Shown here in pieces: positions 1-13,288 of a DNA stretch of 64,000 nt. The notes under the pieces are model-generated. The model worked only from the letters and a program-made list of their open reading frames with translations. It did no database searches and was not told the origin of the DNA. Positions within the stretch are counted from its first letter, which is position 1. Every line of letters starts with the position of its first letter. The position numbers and the translations under genes were made by a program. The stretch spans positions 66,001 through 130,000 of the forward strand of contig JAGGNK010007504.1 of NCBI GenBank assembly GCA_017590115.1. Direction: 5' to 3'. Source of the stretch: Montifringilla adamsi (Eukaryota > Chordata > Aves > Passeriformes > Passeridae).

Positions 1-563
1 AATATAAAGATGTATTCTATTCCCATCCTCAAGAGCTGTTGAAACCAGGAGGGACATTGTTTCTTCCTTATCTCCTGTTAATGGGCCCATCAGTGCCTTT
101 CCACATGACTCAGAGATAGCTCCCTCCAGGAGCCATTTCTGTTTAATGAACCCACCACATGACTCACAGAATGATAACAGCCCATTGTGAGATGCTCCGC
201 CCAGGGGGGAGGAGCTAAGCATCCCCACCTGGATATAATCTGGGTTTTGGGACAGAGCAGACAGTCTTTTCACTGGATTCCCAGAGGAATGGCTGTCTTT
301 TCCACTGGATCTTCAGAGGAAGACTACACCTTTTCTACAGGATCACTGCTCCAACAGAACCACATCTGCCGCTCCAGGAGGACTGCAGCCACCAATCCAA
401 CTGGACTGCTACCAACACCCTGACCAACAGGGTATCAGGTGGTATTCTGACTTTGTCAGTGGTTTTTCTTTTGTATTATTGCATGTATTTTGGTTTTCCT
501 TTTCCTAATAAATTGCATTTCTGACTTGGAGTCTCTCACTGGTTTTGCTTTCAAACCAGAACA
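1..563 (+). mobile_element. ERVL-type solo LTR, 5' end cut by the window edge
   Basis: The sequence aligns end to end with the ERVL 3' LTR at 26154-26710: shared blocks include tgtattctat near the start, cacctggatataatctg, ttctacaggatcac and gagtctc near the end. It lacks only about the first 26 bases. It stops at aaca (563) and is followed by unrelated sequence rather than a primer-binding site, so it is a solo LTR. It is clearly more diverged than the two LTRs of the provirus are from each other. An AATAAA-like signal (cctaataaattg) lies near position 508. Confidence 0.8.
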
Positions 564-3500
564 CCCTTCTTCACGTATGGCTTAAAAAAAGAATGGCAAG
601 GCAAGGATCTAATTCAAATTCAGCATTGCCTTTTGTTCATAACTTGATGGATGGTTTCAAGTTTGTACAACAGTCTTTAGCCAATATTTATGCAAATCTA
701 ATCTTTAGAATGATCCAAAATAGCTTTGCCTTGAAGTCAAATAGATCTCCCTGATTCAGGCAGATGCACCCATCACCAGAATGCCTTCAAGAGAGGTTGA
801 ACATAAAAAAAACCCCACAAAAAACCATAACATTATTTTGGACATTTATTAGATCCATTCAGTATGGAAAACACAACTAGATTTTGACATAACAATTAGT
901 GTGTTCATATTAGTTTCACCTGGCTTGATATGGTAGCTTCAAACAAGCAGCTATGGAAAACAGGATGATGCTTGCTGATGCTTAGGTCAGCTTTCCTGGA
1001 TCAGAGAGGCTGTTCCTGCCGTAAAATCAAAACCAAATCTTCTCACTAATTATTTCTTTTGCTTTTCCAACTATGGAAAGCAGATGTATGGTTTACATTT
1101 TGCTGTAATTTCCTATTAACTAACAACTCATCAATATTTGAAAATATTTATAAACCTAAACTCTGATTTTCCATAAGAGATGGTTAGTATAGTGGAAACA
1201 ATCCATATCAGTTTGCTTATATGATTACTTTGAAATAACCATGACATCAAAATTTCTTGTTTGCACATATATCTATTGCAACAAATGAACAAGTGCTTGA
1301 AGAAAAACTGCCTCTGAAGTTCATATAAAAATGAAAATTATGATAATGAAATATTTTGCATAAATTAGTTTCCCATAAATGCCCTTTTCTCTGTGTGCTA
1401 ATACTTTGTAATAAGCAAAGCTGCAGTTAAAGCATTTTCATATTTGTAATCTATATATACCTTGTATTTTAAAGTGCAAATTTTCCCACATATCAAGATA
1501 TTATAGAAAAGAACACACAAAGGTTTAAGAAGGAACAATGACACTTGTTTGGGGTGTGGATATCAATCTTAATTTTGTATTTCTCAGTGTTTAGAAATTT
1601 AAGTTTAGCCACTCCCTACATTCTGGAACTTCAACACTAATGAATTGCCACACATCTTCATTTTGACATTAAAAATAAAAACTTACATATTACAGCTCAG
1701 TTTTGCCCTCCCCTCACTCCTTTTTAGTCACAGAAGACATTAAATGCTTACTTATTTTGCCAATGCCTAGTATATCCAGTCTTGCTGTTCTTCCCAGATA
1801 CCAAACTCACCTTACATGCCCTCTCTGAGCATTTGATAGAGGATGTTCCAGTGGTTTTAGGTCTACCTCCCTTATGTATGACTAGGTTACTGTCTAACTC
1901 TTTCAAGTCATTTTGGGTCATCATTATAACTACACTGATAAAACGTCCCATGTCAGACATATATACAGGAAGGAAAGCAGTTTCTTTCTGGATTAGCTCA
2001 ACAACCCTTCAAACTCTGCTAAATCAAAGAAAATATATTCTTACTCCATAACAAGAGTACCTTCTTGTTGTTGGATTGCTATATCATTGTAACTACAACA
2101 GCACAGACTCAATTCTATTACAACCACTTGTGTAGATAAGGTTCTATTTTATATTAAGAACTAAAAGCAAAAAGGGGATAAAAGTACTTCCCTGCTTTAT
2201 ATAGATGTTTGGAAAATAAACACTCTTTAAAAATAGTTCAGTACTGTTACAGTATAGCACTCAGGCAGTACAGTGCAAAGGGCCACATGACTACCTGTGA
2301 TTGATGAATAGCTTACTGGTTAAAGCTGAAAATTTTCAGCTATCCCTTAGTGTGAAAACTTAATTTCATCATTTCCATTGTGCTCTCCCTTAAAATGCTC
2401 CATTACGTCTTTACATCTTAGTCTGTGGTGATCAGAGTCCCCTGCTCACCAGCATCACACTACTCCAAATAATTCTGTGCCCTGGAGAGTTTTAAGAACA
2501 GAAGGGGAACACAGGGAAAACACTATCCTTTTATCAAAATGGAATTTAAGGCATGAGGAAAGTACATCTGCTCATAAGACAAGTTACACCTTTATCTCAA
2601 TACCATATCATCAGCTGAAACACACCATCAAGATGAATACTGATGAAAATAATCTGAGTAATCATTCATTTACTTTTCTCTTTCCCATTCTCTGCCTTAA
2701 GGTTTGTGGAAGGTGTGGAAAGTATGGCAGGAGCATCCCCTGGCAGGAGGGAGAGAAGTACTGTTTGGAAGTATGTCCTATATAATTTCATAGAACCTGC
2801 TTGAACACATCTTTCAAAATAATTTTTCCTCATCTACCCTAATACTGACACAAAGGGAAAGCTCTAAGCCTCAAGATAAGCAAAAGGAGAGGTTCAAGCT
2901 CTCTGGTTAAATTCCAGTCATTAGCTCTGACTTTAAGAAATGGGACACGGTCAGGTTGGTGGGTCAGAGAAGAATCTGGACACAGAAATGGAATAATTCC
3001 ATGATGTAGTAGATGTCATCATTACCCATGGCTACACAGCACAGATTCAAAAAGGATTTTTCAATTGCACAAAGTACTCTTAGAGGAAATTTTTGACAGT
3101 GGGAAGAGATTTCCAAAGAGCACCCTGAAGGATCCAAAGATCAAGGAATATACCCAATACATATTCTCCAAAGATGCCAAGAAGCATTAGAACTCACTTT
3201 ACAGCGATATTAACTATTTCCTCAAGCTGATTTCTGCAGCAACTATAGCCACAATTTATTTTATTCCTTATTGCTATTCCTTGGCTTCTCATCTTTATAA
3301 AAATTGATAAAAGAAGGCTAGAATAGTTTTGCAAGATACTTCACAAAAAATATAGCAGTACTCATAATAAAATGGAGCAAGATCAACAATTTAAATAAAT
3401 GCAGTGCTGCACAAAGAACATCGCTTTTATGAATCCACTATTAATGCTTGTCATCTGGAATTTATGACATGCATTTTCCCAACCATGTATTCTGATTAAT

Positions 3501-4845
3501 TTAAAAACTGAGCCATGGGGCCTCACCTAAGAAAAAATATCTTCATTAAATATAATCAAATCAAAACTCAATTCTTCTTCTCATCAAACTCCTATATAAT
3601 CAATATAATACAACCAAGATCTTTGCAGAGAACAAACAAAACAAATTCCATTATTTATACCTGTTTTGTGACTATAGGCACATCATCTGCTTTTACCTTG
3701 CTCTATCATGGAAAGATTCTCATACTTTATCACTGAAAATATCACATGAAGGTACTCTTGCTTTACTTCTTCAAAGTAACTTAATTACATTAACAACAAG
3801 AACAAAAAAATTGCTGATATTTTAGCTTTTAATATAAAATACTACAGGAAATACTCAAAATATAATTAAACAATAAGCATATTTAAGTAACATTCATTTG
3901 ATGCAAACAACAATTTGGTAATTTGAATAACAAAAAATGTCTCGTATTTTTCTTTTCTGTTCATTGGTAATATTACCATGAAGAAAAAATAAATTGCAAA
4001 TTTCAAGTAAATAGTTTAAATTTTCCTACACAGAAACAGCCACTTAAAATGGTTGAAAATGTCAAGCAACAGAAAAGTTCATTTACCAGAAGCAAATGTG
4101 AGGGTTTCCCTTATTTGTATTTTGCTAAATTTACCCTTTCTCTAGAAGAAAATTCAAACAAAAAATTTTGATCACATATCCCTGCACATATGCCAAGAAA
4201 TAACATCCATATTTAGATACTTATGCACATGTACAAGTCAACACTGCATACTGTAATATCAAACAAATTGCTGGCCCACATTTTTACATATTGCAGTGCA
4301 TTGTTGCAAAAATAAATTATGCAAAATAGCTTCAGCTTTTCCCGAAAATAAGACGAACCTGATCAATCATCCATACCCATGAACCAAAGGCAGTTTCAGA
4401 CTTTGAATAAATTGCTCTGGCAAATTAGGCAATAAATTTCTATCACTTACATGTACCAAAATAATTTTTCAAAAGTGAACTAGTTAAACAATGCACTCCT
4501 AAATCTGCAAATAAAACAAAATATTTCAGATGAACCAAAGAACAATGAAATTATTATATTTGGTCAAGTTTGGTCAAGCTGCTAAGAAGTAGATGTGCAA
4601 GAAGTAAATTTCACTCTTAGTATCAAGAGAAGACTTAAGAACAACTGTGAGAGCAAGAATCAAAATATTTACCTTAGTGGCAAAGACAAAAATAGGAAAT
4701 AATTCAAGCAACTTCCAGTGTGCTGAAAATGTCTCCTATTGTACTGGAAACAGATCAATACAAGAAAGGACTCCAGTGTGCAACTGCTGAATTCCTTCTG
4801 TCTACCTGATATCAGTTTATCCAACATCTACCAATAGTAGCTTAT

Positions 4846-6127
4846 TGTAATGGTTTGACACTGGTGCAATGCCAGTGCGCCCATGAAAATATATTTTTCT
4901 CAAATGAGTGCTGTGAGATGCGACCAGAAACAGAGCAGAGCAGGCTCAAGCTTAGAAATAAAGAAAAAAACCCACTTTATTAACCTACAACTATAATAAA
5001 AAGAACACACAGAATTCAAAATGAAAACCTTCCAAAACATTCCTCCTCCCCCCACCCAATTTCCACCAAAGCACAGTGAGACAAAACCTTGGATTCTCAT
5101 TCAAGTTACCGCCTCTCAGATAATCAGTTCTCAGTTCATCAAGGGAGAGAGGCGTCTCTCTTTTACCATAGTCTTCCACAGGAAACACAGTTGAAACCTC
5201 TTGTGTTTCCATGTCACACATGGCACTACCAGGAGAAAATCTGCCATCGTAACATCCTCCTTCCATGATACAGTGCTCTCACCACCATTCATGGACCAAA
5301 ACTGCTTATAGGGTTCCCTTTTAAGGATGCTTTGCCAAGTACCAAGAAAAGCAACAGTTTCCCACTTTGAGGACAAAGGTCCCCCCCATTTTCACTCCCC
5401 CTGGGGCCAAGGGTCTCAAGAACAGAGATCTTCTTCCCTGAAGACAGAGGGCACCACCACACCCTCCTCATCTTTCTCTGTTCACTTCACTCCTGCACTT
5501 GGTGTCACTGCAGCAGGTCACTCTCTTGGCTCAAGCCATTGCATCCCCCTAAATGCAGTCTCTGTGTTACAGGAAAACCTGGTTCAGTCTATGGCTATAC
5601 AAGAAGAAGTCCAGCCAAAGGCCACTCCATCATCTCTTCCCACCTAGGATTTTTTCCCATCTTCTTCTGACATCCTTCACTTGCTCAGACTTTAAACACG
5701 CCCATTTCCTTCCATTTCATGTCTGTCTCTTTTCTCATTCAAATCAAGGAGGGTTAATGTTCCACAAAGTTTTCATTGTCCAAGAAAAGGGTAAAAATCT
5801 TGGGCTCTGCTTGCCCAGGACTCTCACAGCGGCCGGGCACCTTCTCGCCGCCTTCTCTTTCTCGGCCGTGCTGCCGGCACATGGTATCAAATTTCAAGGT
5901 GGCACAGGCACAGGCTCTCTCTCTTTCTAGGCAGGGGGAGGTCTGACCTCTTTCACTGACCAGAACCAAGAGAGTTCCCCTGGGAGTTCTCTGTTTTTAA
6001 CCCCCTGTGTTCTCAGAGGCGTGTCCACGTCTCCAGTGGCCACACCAGATGCCAATATTAAAATCTGACCACTGATTGGTTTGACTACAACTTCCCGAAA
6101 AACTCACTTCCTTGTCAACCCAGGACA
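4846..6127 (-). mobile_element. Long (1.28-kb) LTR in sense orientation to NIPBL
   Basis: Read on the minus strand it begins TGTCCTGGGTTGAC at 6127 and ends CAAACCATTACA at 4846, giving TG...CA termini. Near the start are a CCAAT box (ACCAATCA, about 6080) and a TATA-like GGTTAAAAA (about 5995). An AATAAA signal lies at 4981-4976, 130 bases before the end. If these are the true promoter and poly(A) signals, R spans about 1 kb, unusually long. A CpG-rich patch lies at 5823-5882. A second, truncated copy of the same start is at 63723. I found no convincing target-site duplication (flanks cttat and ttttt). It could be an LTR with extra inserted sequence rather than a plain LTR. The short ORFs inside it on both strands look incidental. 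Confidence 0.6.
4976..4981 (-). promoter_or_regulatory. LTR poly(A) signal AATAAA in sense with NIPBL
   Basis: AATAAA on the minus strand inside the LTR at 4846-6127, placed where the R/U5 boundary of an LTR would be. It lies in NIPBL intron 10 and is read in the direction of NIPBL transcription. Use by the host is not shown. Confidence 0.4.
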
Positions 6128-6322
6128 TTTTTCCAACATCTACTTCTGAAAATCTGACATCAAAGCCAAAGGCCTCAGAGAGTATGTACAATGCTCACAC
6201 ATACAAGCACACTTTTTGGAATAGAAGAGATGCACCATACTTTAAAAAATCCCTGCAAATGGAAACAATCCATGCTAGAAAACCAAGATCTTCCCAGACT
6301 ATTGGATTTAACTGATGTTATT

Positions 6323-6323
6323 T

Positions 6324-6358
<35 letters not shown>

Positions 6359-6371
6359 AAATATATATATT
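6323..6371 (+). repeat. (CA)n followed by (TA)n microsatellite
   Basis: About 13 CA units are followed directly by a TA-rich run. It is a simple sequence repeat and probably length-polymorphic. Confidence 0.9.
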
Positions 6372-8025
6372 TACACCTCGAATATTTTTCAATCCATGAA
6401 CCTATTCATTCTAGAAAGGAGAAAAAAAAATAGAGCTAAGTGAACATAGAGTATATTATAATGGATCCTTTCAAAACCCAACATATCTTTAAATAGTTCT
6501 AATGTCACAAGGAACAGCCAGCTTCTCTTCTAGACTAGTTAAGTTGAAAAGAGGTAGTCACCAATTCCTCAGAAAAGAGGAAAATCAGGAAAATTGTATA
6601 ATTCTCATGAAAGTGATGTTTATTCTACAAATTCAGTTAAATTTAAAGTTTAAGGGAAGCTTTAAAGACTTCAGCTGTAAACCACTAAATATATCCTTTA
6701 CTTCTCTGAAATGTGGCATAATTTACTAGAGAACTTCAGAGAAAGTTTTAACATGCTTGATCCATGTGGTAGTATATGCACATGCAAAATGCCTAGTGAG
6801 TTATTCTTCTGGCCCTCCCAAATGCAAATTCAATTGCTACCAGGAACTCTAAGAGCGATTCCAAATTTCACATTTGTGGAATTAGGACGTCCCCAATGGT
6901 TATCTTTACAAAAGGACAATCTGTAGTAAGCAATCTGAGTTCCAGGAAATATGCTTTTATTCCAGTTATTTCCTAGCAGCATAGCTGCTTGCCCCACTGA
7001 TTTCAGTAAGTACAACAGTATGCCTCTTTAAGCATCAAGACATAGTTATTTTGGAAATAAATTTGAGTTGAACTCTAAAGTTTTCTTGATGAGTTAATAT
7101 CCATAAAATATTTTTCTCAAAGTTTTGTCAATTTTGTCTTTGTAGAAGTCCTATACATGAAGGATTTAAGCAAATGTTTAAAATTTATTTACACTAATTT
7201 TTTGTCTAGTTTTCAGCTGCACCAAAAGGTATTGGTGAGTAGCTCAGCTGTGCTGTCCAGAGGACTGTAAGAAGCATCAGAAGTTTGCTCACTGAGCCTA
7301 TCTTGTCACTTCTACCTAAAAGATGAGGCCTAACTAGTTACTCTGCTTCACAAGTGAGACTTTTCAGCAGTACTAGAACTCAAAGATGGACCATCACATT
7401 ACACAAATACCATGGAACTTTGCACTGCTACAGCCTGCCACTGACTACAAATTATAGTTATTATAGGCTCTGAAAAAGTAATCTGGAACTAAAAAAACCC
7501 AAACACACAAGCATAGAGCACAGAAATATCTAAATGTATTGTTTCAACCCTGTGACATAAAGATGATTAAGCAGCAGTAAATTTTTTAGCTGCACTTGTA
7601 AAAATATGAAGAGGACCTTTGAAGAAATGGCAAATCTTCACTCATATTTTAGATTATTGCAGCAGAGAGCACAGAGACTTGTAGTGATCAATGAAAACCT
7701 GTGTTTAAAGTACTGCACTGTACAGATAATGAAATCCTAGAATAACAATCTACATAAAGAAGAAGTAGCATTCAGCATTATATTCTGCAGTGAAATTATA
7801 ACTTTTGTTTTTAAAATAATGAAGCCTTTTCAGGTAATATTTGAAGACTCAAAAGGAATTTCTGCACAATTCTTGAAAACACACACTCATTTGTCCTAGA
7901 ACTAAAATATGCAACTACATATGTAGTGCTTATTTTAGAAAGTTAATCCTTTAAATATATTATAAGCCAACTCAGACATCTCCTTACCACACTTAAATTT
8001 TTCTCTCATTCTCTGTGGATGTGTC

Positions 8026-8510
8026 TACCCAGACCTTAGTAAAGCCTTGACGCTGTCTCCCACAGCATTTTCCTGGAAAAGCTGGCAGCCCATGGGTTGG
8101 ACAGGTGCTCTCTTCACTGTCAGGAGTAGCTGAGGGGGCTCATCCTGGAGAAAAGGATGCTCAGGGGGGGCCTTCTCACTCTCTACAACTCCCTGAAAGG
8201 AGGGTGGAGCCAGGTGTGGGTCAAGCTCTTCTGCCAGGGAACAAGCAATAGGACAAGAGGAAATGGCCTCAAGTTGGTCTAGGGAAGGTTCAGATTGGAT
8301 ATTTGGAAAAATTTCTTCACAGAAAGTGTTATCAAGCCCTGGAAAAGGCTCCTCAGGGCAGTGGTAGAGTCACCATCCCTGGAGGCATTTAAAAGACATG
8401 TAGATGTAGATCTTGAGGAGATGGGTTAGTGGTGGACCTGGCAGTGATGGGTTAATGTTTGGACTTGATAATCTTAGAGGCCTTTTCTAACCTAAATGAT
8501 CTTATGAACT
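8026..8510 (+). mobile_element. CR1 LINE fragment (RT scrap joined to 3' UTR)
   Basis: It begins with CR1 reverse-transcriptase codons (the region of [12 protein letters not shown]), then jumps at about 8117 to the 3' region starting with ctgagggggctcatcctgga. It runs through ctctacaactccctgaaagg to a 3' end near 8510 (tctaacctaaatgatct). It is a 5'-truncated copy with a large internal deletion. Confidence 0.85.
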
Positions 8511-11500
8511 GTAAAACTGGTAACATATTTAATCTCAAGATAGTTGATCAGTATAGCTATAAGCAGCAGACAAGGTATTTGTTGAAGCTCTGAATTGAAA
8601 GCATAGAAAACATGACCTCTTAATTGCACGCACAAACTTGAAGGGAGAAGTTTAATGCATTCCGCAACAACATACATTTACATTAAAACCAGGATAAAAG
8701 GCATTCACAGATGTTAAAACTGGAAGCAAAAAAAAAGTGCTGTAATTCATTCTGACCTGCTAAAACAGGCCATAAAAATTCAGCATAAGACCCCTTAACA
8801 AAAGTACTGTGAAAAAACTTCTATAAATTTCCTCTGAGCTAGAGTGCATCTTTCAGAAAAATGTTCAAAGATCAGGAGAGAGTAAAAAATGTTGCTTCTT
8901 TCTTGCAAATGCCAAAAGGGACTGTTGGGATGGTTCAGTCTTAACAATCACATACTACAGTTTTCCCAGTCATATAATAGCCTAACAAACTTTCAAACCT
9001 GTATATAAAATTTGCTTAAAATGCTACTTGTTTTTTTTTTTTTTACAGTAGAATGCAAGGCTTATCCATGTGCACAATAACAGGATGATTTTAAAATTTA
9101 AAGTTTGCTGAAAAAATGTAACAAGTTATATACACTTTCAGTATATCTAGCATTAATTTCAGCTTAAAATAAGTTGATTTTACTGAGTTTTATAATCAAT
9201 GGGCATCAGTCCCTTAAGACAGAATAACTATCTAAATGGTTTTTGAACTATCTTAACTAATCTTAGTTTAAATTGGATTTCAGATAAATCACAGCAATGA
9301 TGTTCTATGTGACAAAGCCAGGAGAACACATTTCCTTGGGGAAGGATGGGAAAGGAGAAACAAAGGACAAGAAATACATGGAGGTGAAGGAAAGAGAAAG
9401 TAAAATATACTAAGCTACATGGAATAGGAGGGATGCAAGAAGAAATGGAATAATGATGCAAAAAGGCAACCCTAGAAAAGATTTGCTAAAAACTATCAAG
9501 AAATATATGATGAACTAAATAAAGAATGTTTATGAAAATTAGATCTTCTAGTGTAGTAAAACAGTTATAAGTAAAAATGGCATGGAGTAAAACTGGATGC
9601 TGTTTCTCTCAATTAGAGTGAGGACATTGTGGAAATGACATGAATATTTTATGTTCTATATCAGTTACTGACAAATAGACCTTGGCTTATCAAGAGATAT
9701 CTTTATGAATTATAAACCCTAAATTATGAACACTGGAATTCGCTTAATTATATCCTAGAAAGTAGGCTACCAGAAAGTTGGGCAAAAAAATGTAAAACTA
9801 AAAATACACATGAAAAATCTGAAGTTCAGACACTTTCTCCAAAATCTGCATGGATGAACACTCAAAACTTGATTTGTAAGAGAAACAGTTATCCTTTCCA
9901 TGAAACTTATTTCTAGTATCATTGTAAGAATATAGAATATCTAGAATATCTAGATATAATAGCAAAGAGACTGATATCAAACTTTTTTTTCCCCTGGAAA
10001 CTATGTCCAAAGTTATTTCAAAATATGTAAGAAATATATGACTTCATAAAACACAAAATACACAAAAACACTGCAGAAAAGCTATAAACCTGAATTTAAA
10101 ATGAATGCATTGCTCATGTGTGACACTGCTAGTAGAGTCATGCCAACTGGATTAGTCAATAAAACCTTTAGGCATTACTAAAATATACTATATAAATAAC
10201 CACATACAATACAGACTACAAAAAAAGCCTACTTCAGAAACATTTTAGAAAGGATACATACACTGCATATAGCTCTGAGGGCTCTATATTTACCAGTTTT
10301 CTGCACATAGAATTGTGTGATTTCAAAGTCTATCCATAGGAGCTGAACTCCATCAAAAAGTTTTCCATATGCCTTATAATGAACATAAAACTTTAATCTG
10401 AAATCTTTAGACTAAGCTGACAACAAGGATGTCAAATTTTTCTGTCTGACTCTAGATACCTAATATTGTTAGAACTGGAAACTTTGCCTGTTCTGAATAT
10501 CAAAAAGGGATAGTGGAAATGTTCATATTTCCAGGATAAAGAGAAAATATTTAACAAGGCTAACATTTTACAAATAAGCAATACTCATGCTGAATTGTTA
10601 AGCCTTTAAGGGTCAATACAATCAAGTTAGTAGAGACCAGACATAGCAAAATAAATTCATCATACTGATATCAACTCAGTACACATGCACATAAACTTAG
10701 CTATACATTCACAAAGATTTCTAAATCAGTTGTTATCAGATAAACGTTGTAAGAAAACATTTTATTTTCAAATTAATGAGCAATGATATACCCGGAACTG
10801 CATTCATAAATAATCCTGTATACAGTTAAAATCCTCTCCTCTGACACTTTATCTGCCTGTTTTTGAGACATGACAGCTCTATAAACATAACTACATAAGA
10901 AATCTAAATGCTCTAAATGCTCAACAATAAAAAAGAACCCTGACCAGTTAGTAACATTGATTTCACAATGTGAAATTATCTACTTCAGTCTGAAACCAAA
11001 TAAACTAAAATTATAGCACCAAGAATAAAAAAGCATTAAATCTGCAGAAGAGACAATCAAATATCAAACCTATGATCTGTTATGAATAAATTCCTGTTTA
11101 TATGACTAATTTGATAATGCCAGTCTACTGTTTACATTTCTTTCCTCCTTCTGCATACACTAGACCATAAGAGACAACGCTATCTGAATTCTCCTAAAGA
11201 TAGAACTTTTTAATAATCTTATTGTCACACAGCCTAAAGTATGGAGGCTTCCCAACAGAGCTGTATTTATAGTATAAGAGGCAGATGGGGCTTTGTAACT
11301 GCCTTCTTATCTCATAATGTAAAAATATCCCTTAGAAAAAACACATTTCATTTCCAAATAAAAACATAAAGGAATCTTAGGGCTTGTATACATAGTATTT
11401 CATAACACTTCAGCTACATCAATTTAGTTACAGAAGTACCATTCCCTTATACAGACACACCTAATCATTCATATCATAGTTATGTTTAACTAGATAAATT

Positions 11501-11785
11501 ACCAGATTAAACTCATGTAACTGAAGTACATTTTAAGACTATTTAAGTGTTCCCACATTAGGAACTTGCATTGGAATAAACAAATCATTTTAGTTACAGT
11601 GTAACAAGATTTCCAATAACCACAATCCCATAGACAAATTTCACTTTGTTTCCCAAAATCACCATATAAGCAAGAGTATAAACTATCAAACATTTGTGTT
11701 TAATTTCTAACCATAGGAGTAGCAAATCTAAAAGAAAAGGCATATACAAGATATAATGCAATTAACATTAAAAAAGACAACTTAC

Positions 11786-13288
11786 CTTTATTAGATTTTG
11801 ATGACTTGTTCTTGCTAGGTTTAAAACAAGAGCCCCTTGATTTATCTTCTCTATCCTTAATAAATTTCTGCACATCATCCAGTGAGAGTTTTTGAAGGAC
11901 AACTATAGGCTTAGCTCCTTTATTTAGATCTTCAACTAGACCAATCTTCTCTACTTTGTCCTGTTCACCTTTAAATTCAGTTTTCCTTGATTCCTGAGTG
12001 ACATTGACATCTTTATCACGCTTGATTTTTGGAATGACAAAATGTTTCAATGCGCCAGATCTTGCCCCCAACAAATAACTGGGAAACTCTGCTTTACTGT
12101 CAGCATGTGCTTTATTACTATTTACTTTACTCTTATTACCATCTGTCCTTTGTTCATCCTTGCTGTTTTGTGATTTAAAGCCAGGTTTATCAGGTCTTGA
12201 TTTATTAGAATCTCCTCTACCTTCTTGTTTAATGCGAGGGCTGTCAGGTCTTGATTTCTGATCCCCAGAAGAAAACCTTTCCCTTGATTCACCAGACTCA
12301 TGTCTATGTTTCCTTGCAAATTTCTCAGGTTTTGAACCATCAGATTTAATACCATGCTTAGAATCATGTTCATTTTTGTTTGAGGATCTCAAATATTCAG
12401 GCCTTCTGATCTTGGATGGATCTCCTCTGTATCTCTCTGACTCCTCCCTGTCCTCTGATCTTTGTTTGAGGCTATCACGGTCACGCCTTGGTGTATCAGA
12501 AACTGAGTGCCCATCAGGTCTCAGTTTTGTTGGATCGGGTCTACTTTCAGATTTTATCCTTGAAGGATCAGATTTCACATCTATTTTATGCCTAGATATT
12601 TCTATTTTCTTATCTGATAATGGTTTACTTGAGTCCCTTCTGATATCATGTCTATGTTTTGGCATTTCCGTCCTGCCTTCATTCTTCTGTTTCAGTGTTT
12701 CAGGCCTCTGCCTTATTTCCTGTTTGCCATTATTTTGTTTTCCCTCATTTTGTTTCATCTCCATTTGCCTGCTCTGGTTTTGTTTTGATTCTGTTTGTCT
12801 GTTCTCATTTTGTTTCACTTCCATTTGTCTGCTTTCATGCTTGCTTTCATGTTTAGCTTCTACCTGTTTCTTCTCATTCTGTTTACTTTCCAACTGCCTG
12901 CTCACATTTTGCTGAAATTCCATTTGTCTGTTTTCATTTTGCTGGATATCTGTCTTTTGAACCCCAAGGTCTGACATTTTCCTAAAAATCTCAGGATGGT
13001 TTTCAGGTTTAAATTTAAGAACTCCAACAGTGTCCTCTTGGGGAACACACACAAACACATCATTATACTGCTTAATTTCTTCAGGTTTTTTGATGGTGTC
13101 CAAATCCTGAGTTACTGTTGCCTGAGAGTCTGCTCTTCCTGCTTGCTGCAGATCAATACTAACCATCAGCGCTGGCCTTGCCCCATTCCCTGCAGAACCT
13201 GTCTCCTGAGAAGCTGCTCTATTTCCTCCAGTAGCACCTCCAACCTCCTGTGGTTTGTTTTCTTGTTTTCGCTTCTTCAGAGGCTTAT
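11786..13288 (-). CDS. NIPBL: NIPBL exon 10 (large exon, disordered lysine-rich region)
   Basis: The product is the cohesin-loading factor NIPBL/SCC2, a nuclear protein that with MAU2 loads cohesin onto chromatin. This exon encodes 500 codons of the disordered N-terminal half. It starts at 13288 after the acceptor tttgtag and ends at 11786 before the donor gtaag; it enters and leaves in phase 1. It opens with DKPLKKRKQ, joined to exon 9 through a split Asp codon. A degenerate repeat rich in QNESRQ-like units lies at about 12700-12960. Lysine, arginine and serine-rich blocks follow, then a conserved end containing RSGALKHFVIPKIKRDKD and the PIVVL motif. The length is 1503 nt; I recall 1626 nt in human, and the difference is largely fewer RPETPKQK-type units. 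The reading frame stays open into the intron (to 11700), but the donor and homology end the exon at 11786. Identification is by strong similarity to vertebrate NIPBL; exon numbers are by human analogy. Confidence 0.96.
11895..11909 (-). other. NIPBL: PxVxL HP1-binding motif in NIPBL exon 10
   Basis: The codons read P-I-V-V-L inside a conserved KPIVVLQKLSLDD context. PxVxL is the ligand class of the HP1 chromoshadow domain, and a motif at this place in NIPBL is known to bind HP1. The human form as I recall it is PVVVL; the change at the first x position keeps the consensus. That it binds HP1 here is inferred from the family. Confidence 0.7.

Larger units (their letters stand above)
1..11785 (-). 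other. NIPBL: NIPBL intron 10 (5' part)
   Basis: This is the sequence downstream of exon 10 in the direction of transcription. I looked for the next NIPBL exon (the block around LKELPPELLAEIEST and the acidic SSDEDNDSDEAFE) on the minus strand and did not find it, so the intron runs off the left edge. Apart from the repeats listed separately (1-563, 4846-6127, 6323-6371, 8026-8510), the stretches 564-4845, 6372-8025 and 8511-11785 are AT-rich unique-looking sequence. I see no gene or repeat in them that I can name. Confidence 0.85.

Noticed and set aside
187..423. 78-codon plus-strand ORF near the left edge
   Set aside because: It lies inside an ERVL solo LTR and matches the non-coding U3/R sequence of other LTR copies.
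5327..5930. Overlapping plus-strand ORFs of 106 and 125 codons
   Set aside because: They run antisense through the LTR at 4846-6127 and have no domain; they look incidental to GC-rich LTR sequence.
11700..11785. Continuation of the exon 10 frame by 28 codons to a stop
   Set aside because: The donor gtaag at 11785 and the conserved SKSNKG ending place the exon end at 11786. The extra residues would appear only on intron retention.
1..11785. Downstream NIPBL exon 11
   Set aside because: I searched the minus strand for its conserved blocks and found none with splice sites, so it should lie left of the window.
12376..12915. 179-codon plus-strand ORF
   Set aside because: It is the antisense shadow of NIPBL exon 10; its Ser/Cys/Phe-rich composition comes from the complement of a Lys/Gln/Arg-rich repeat.
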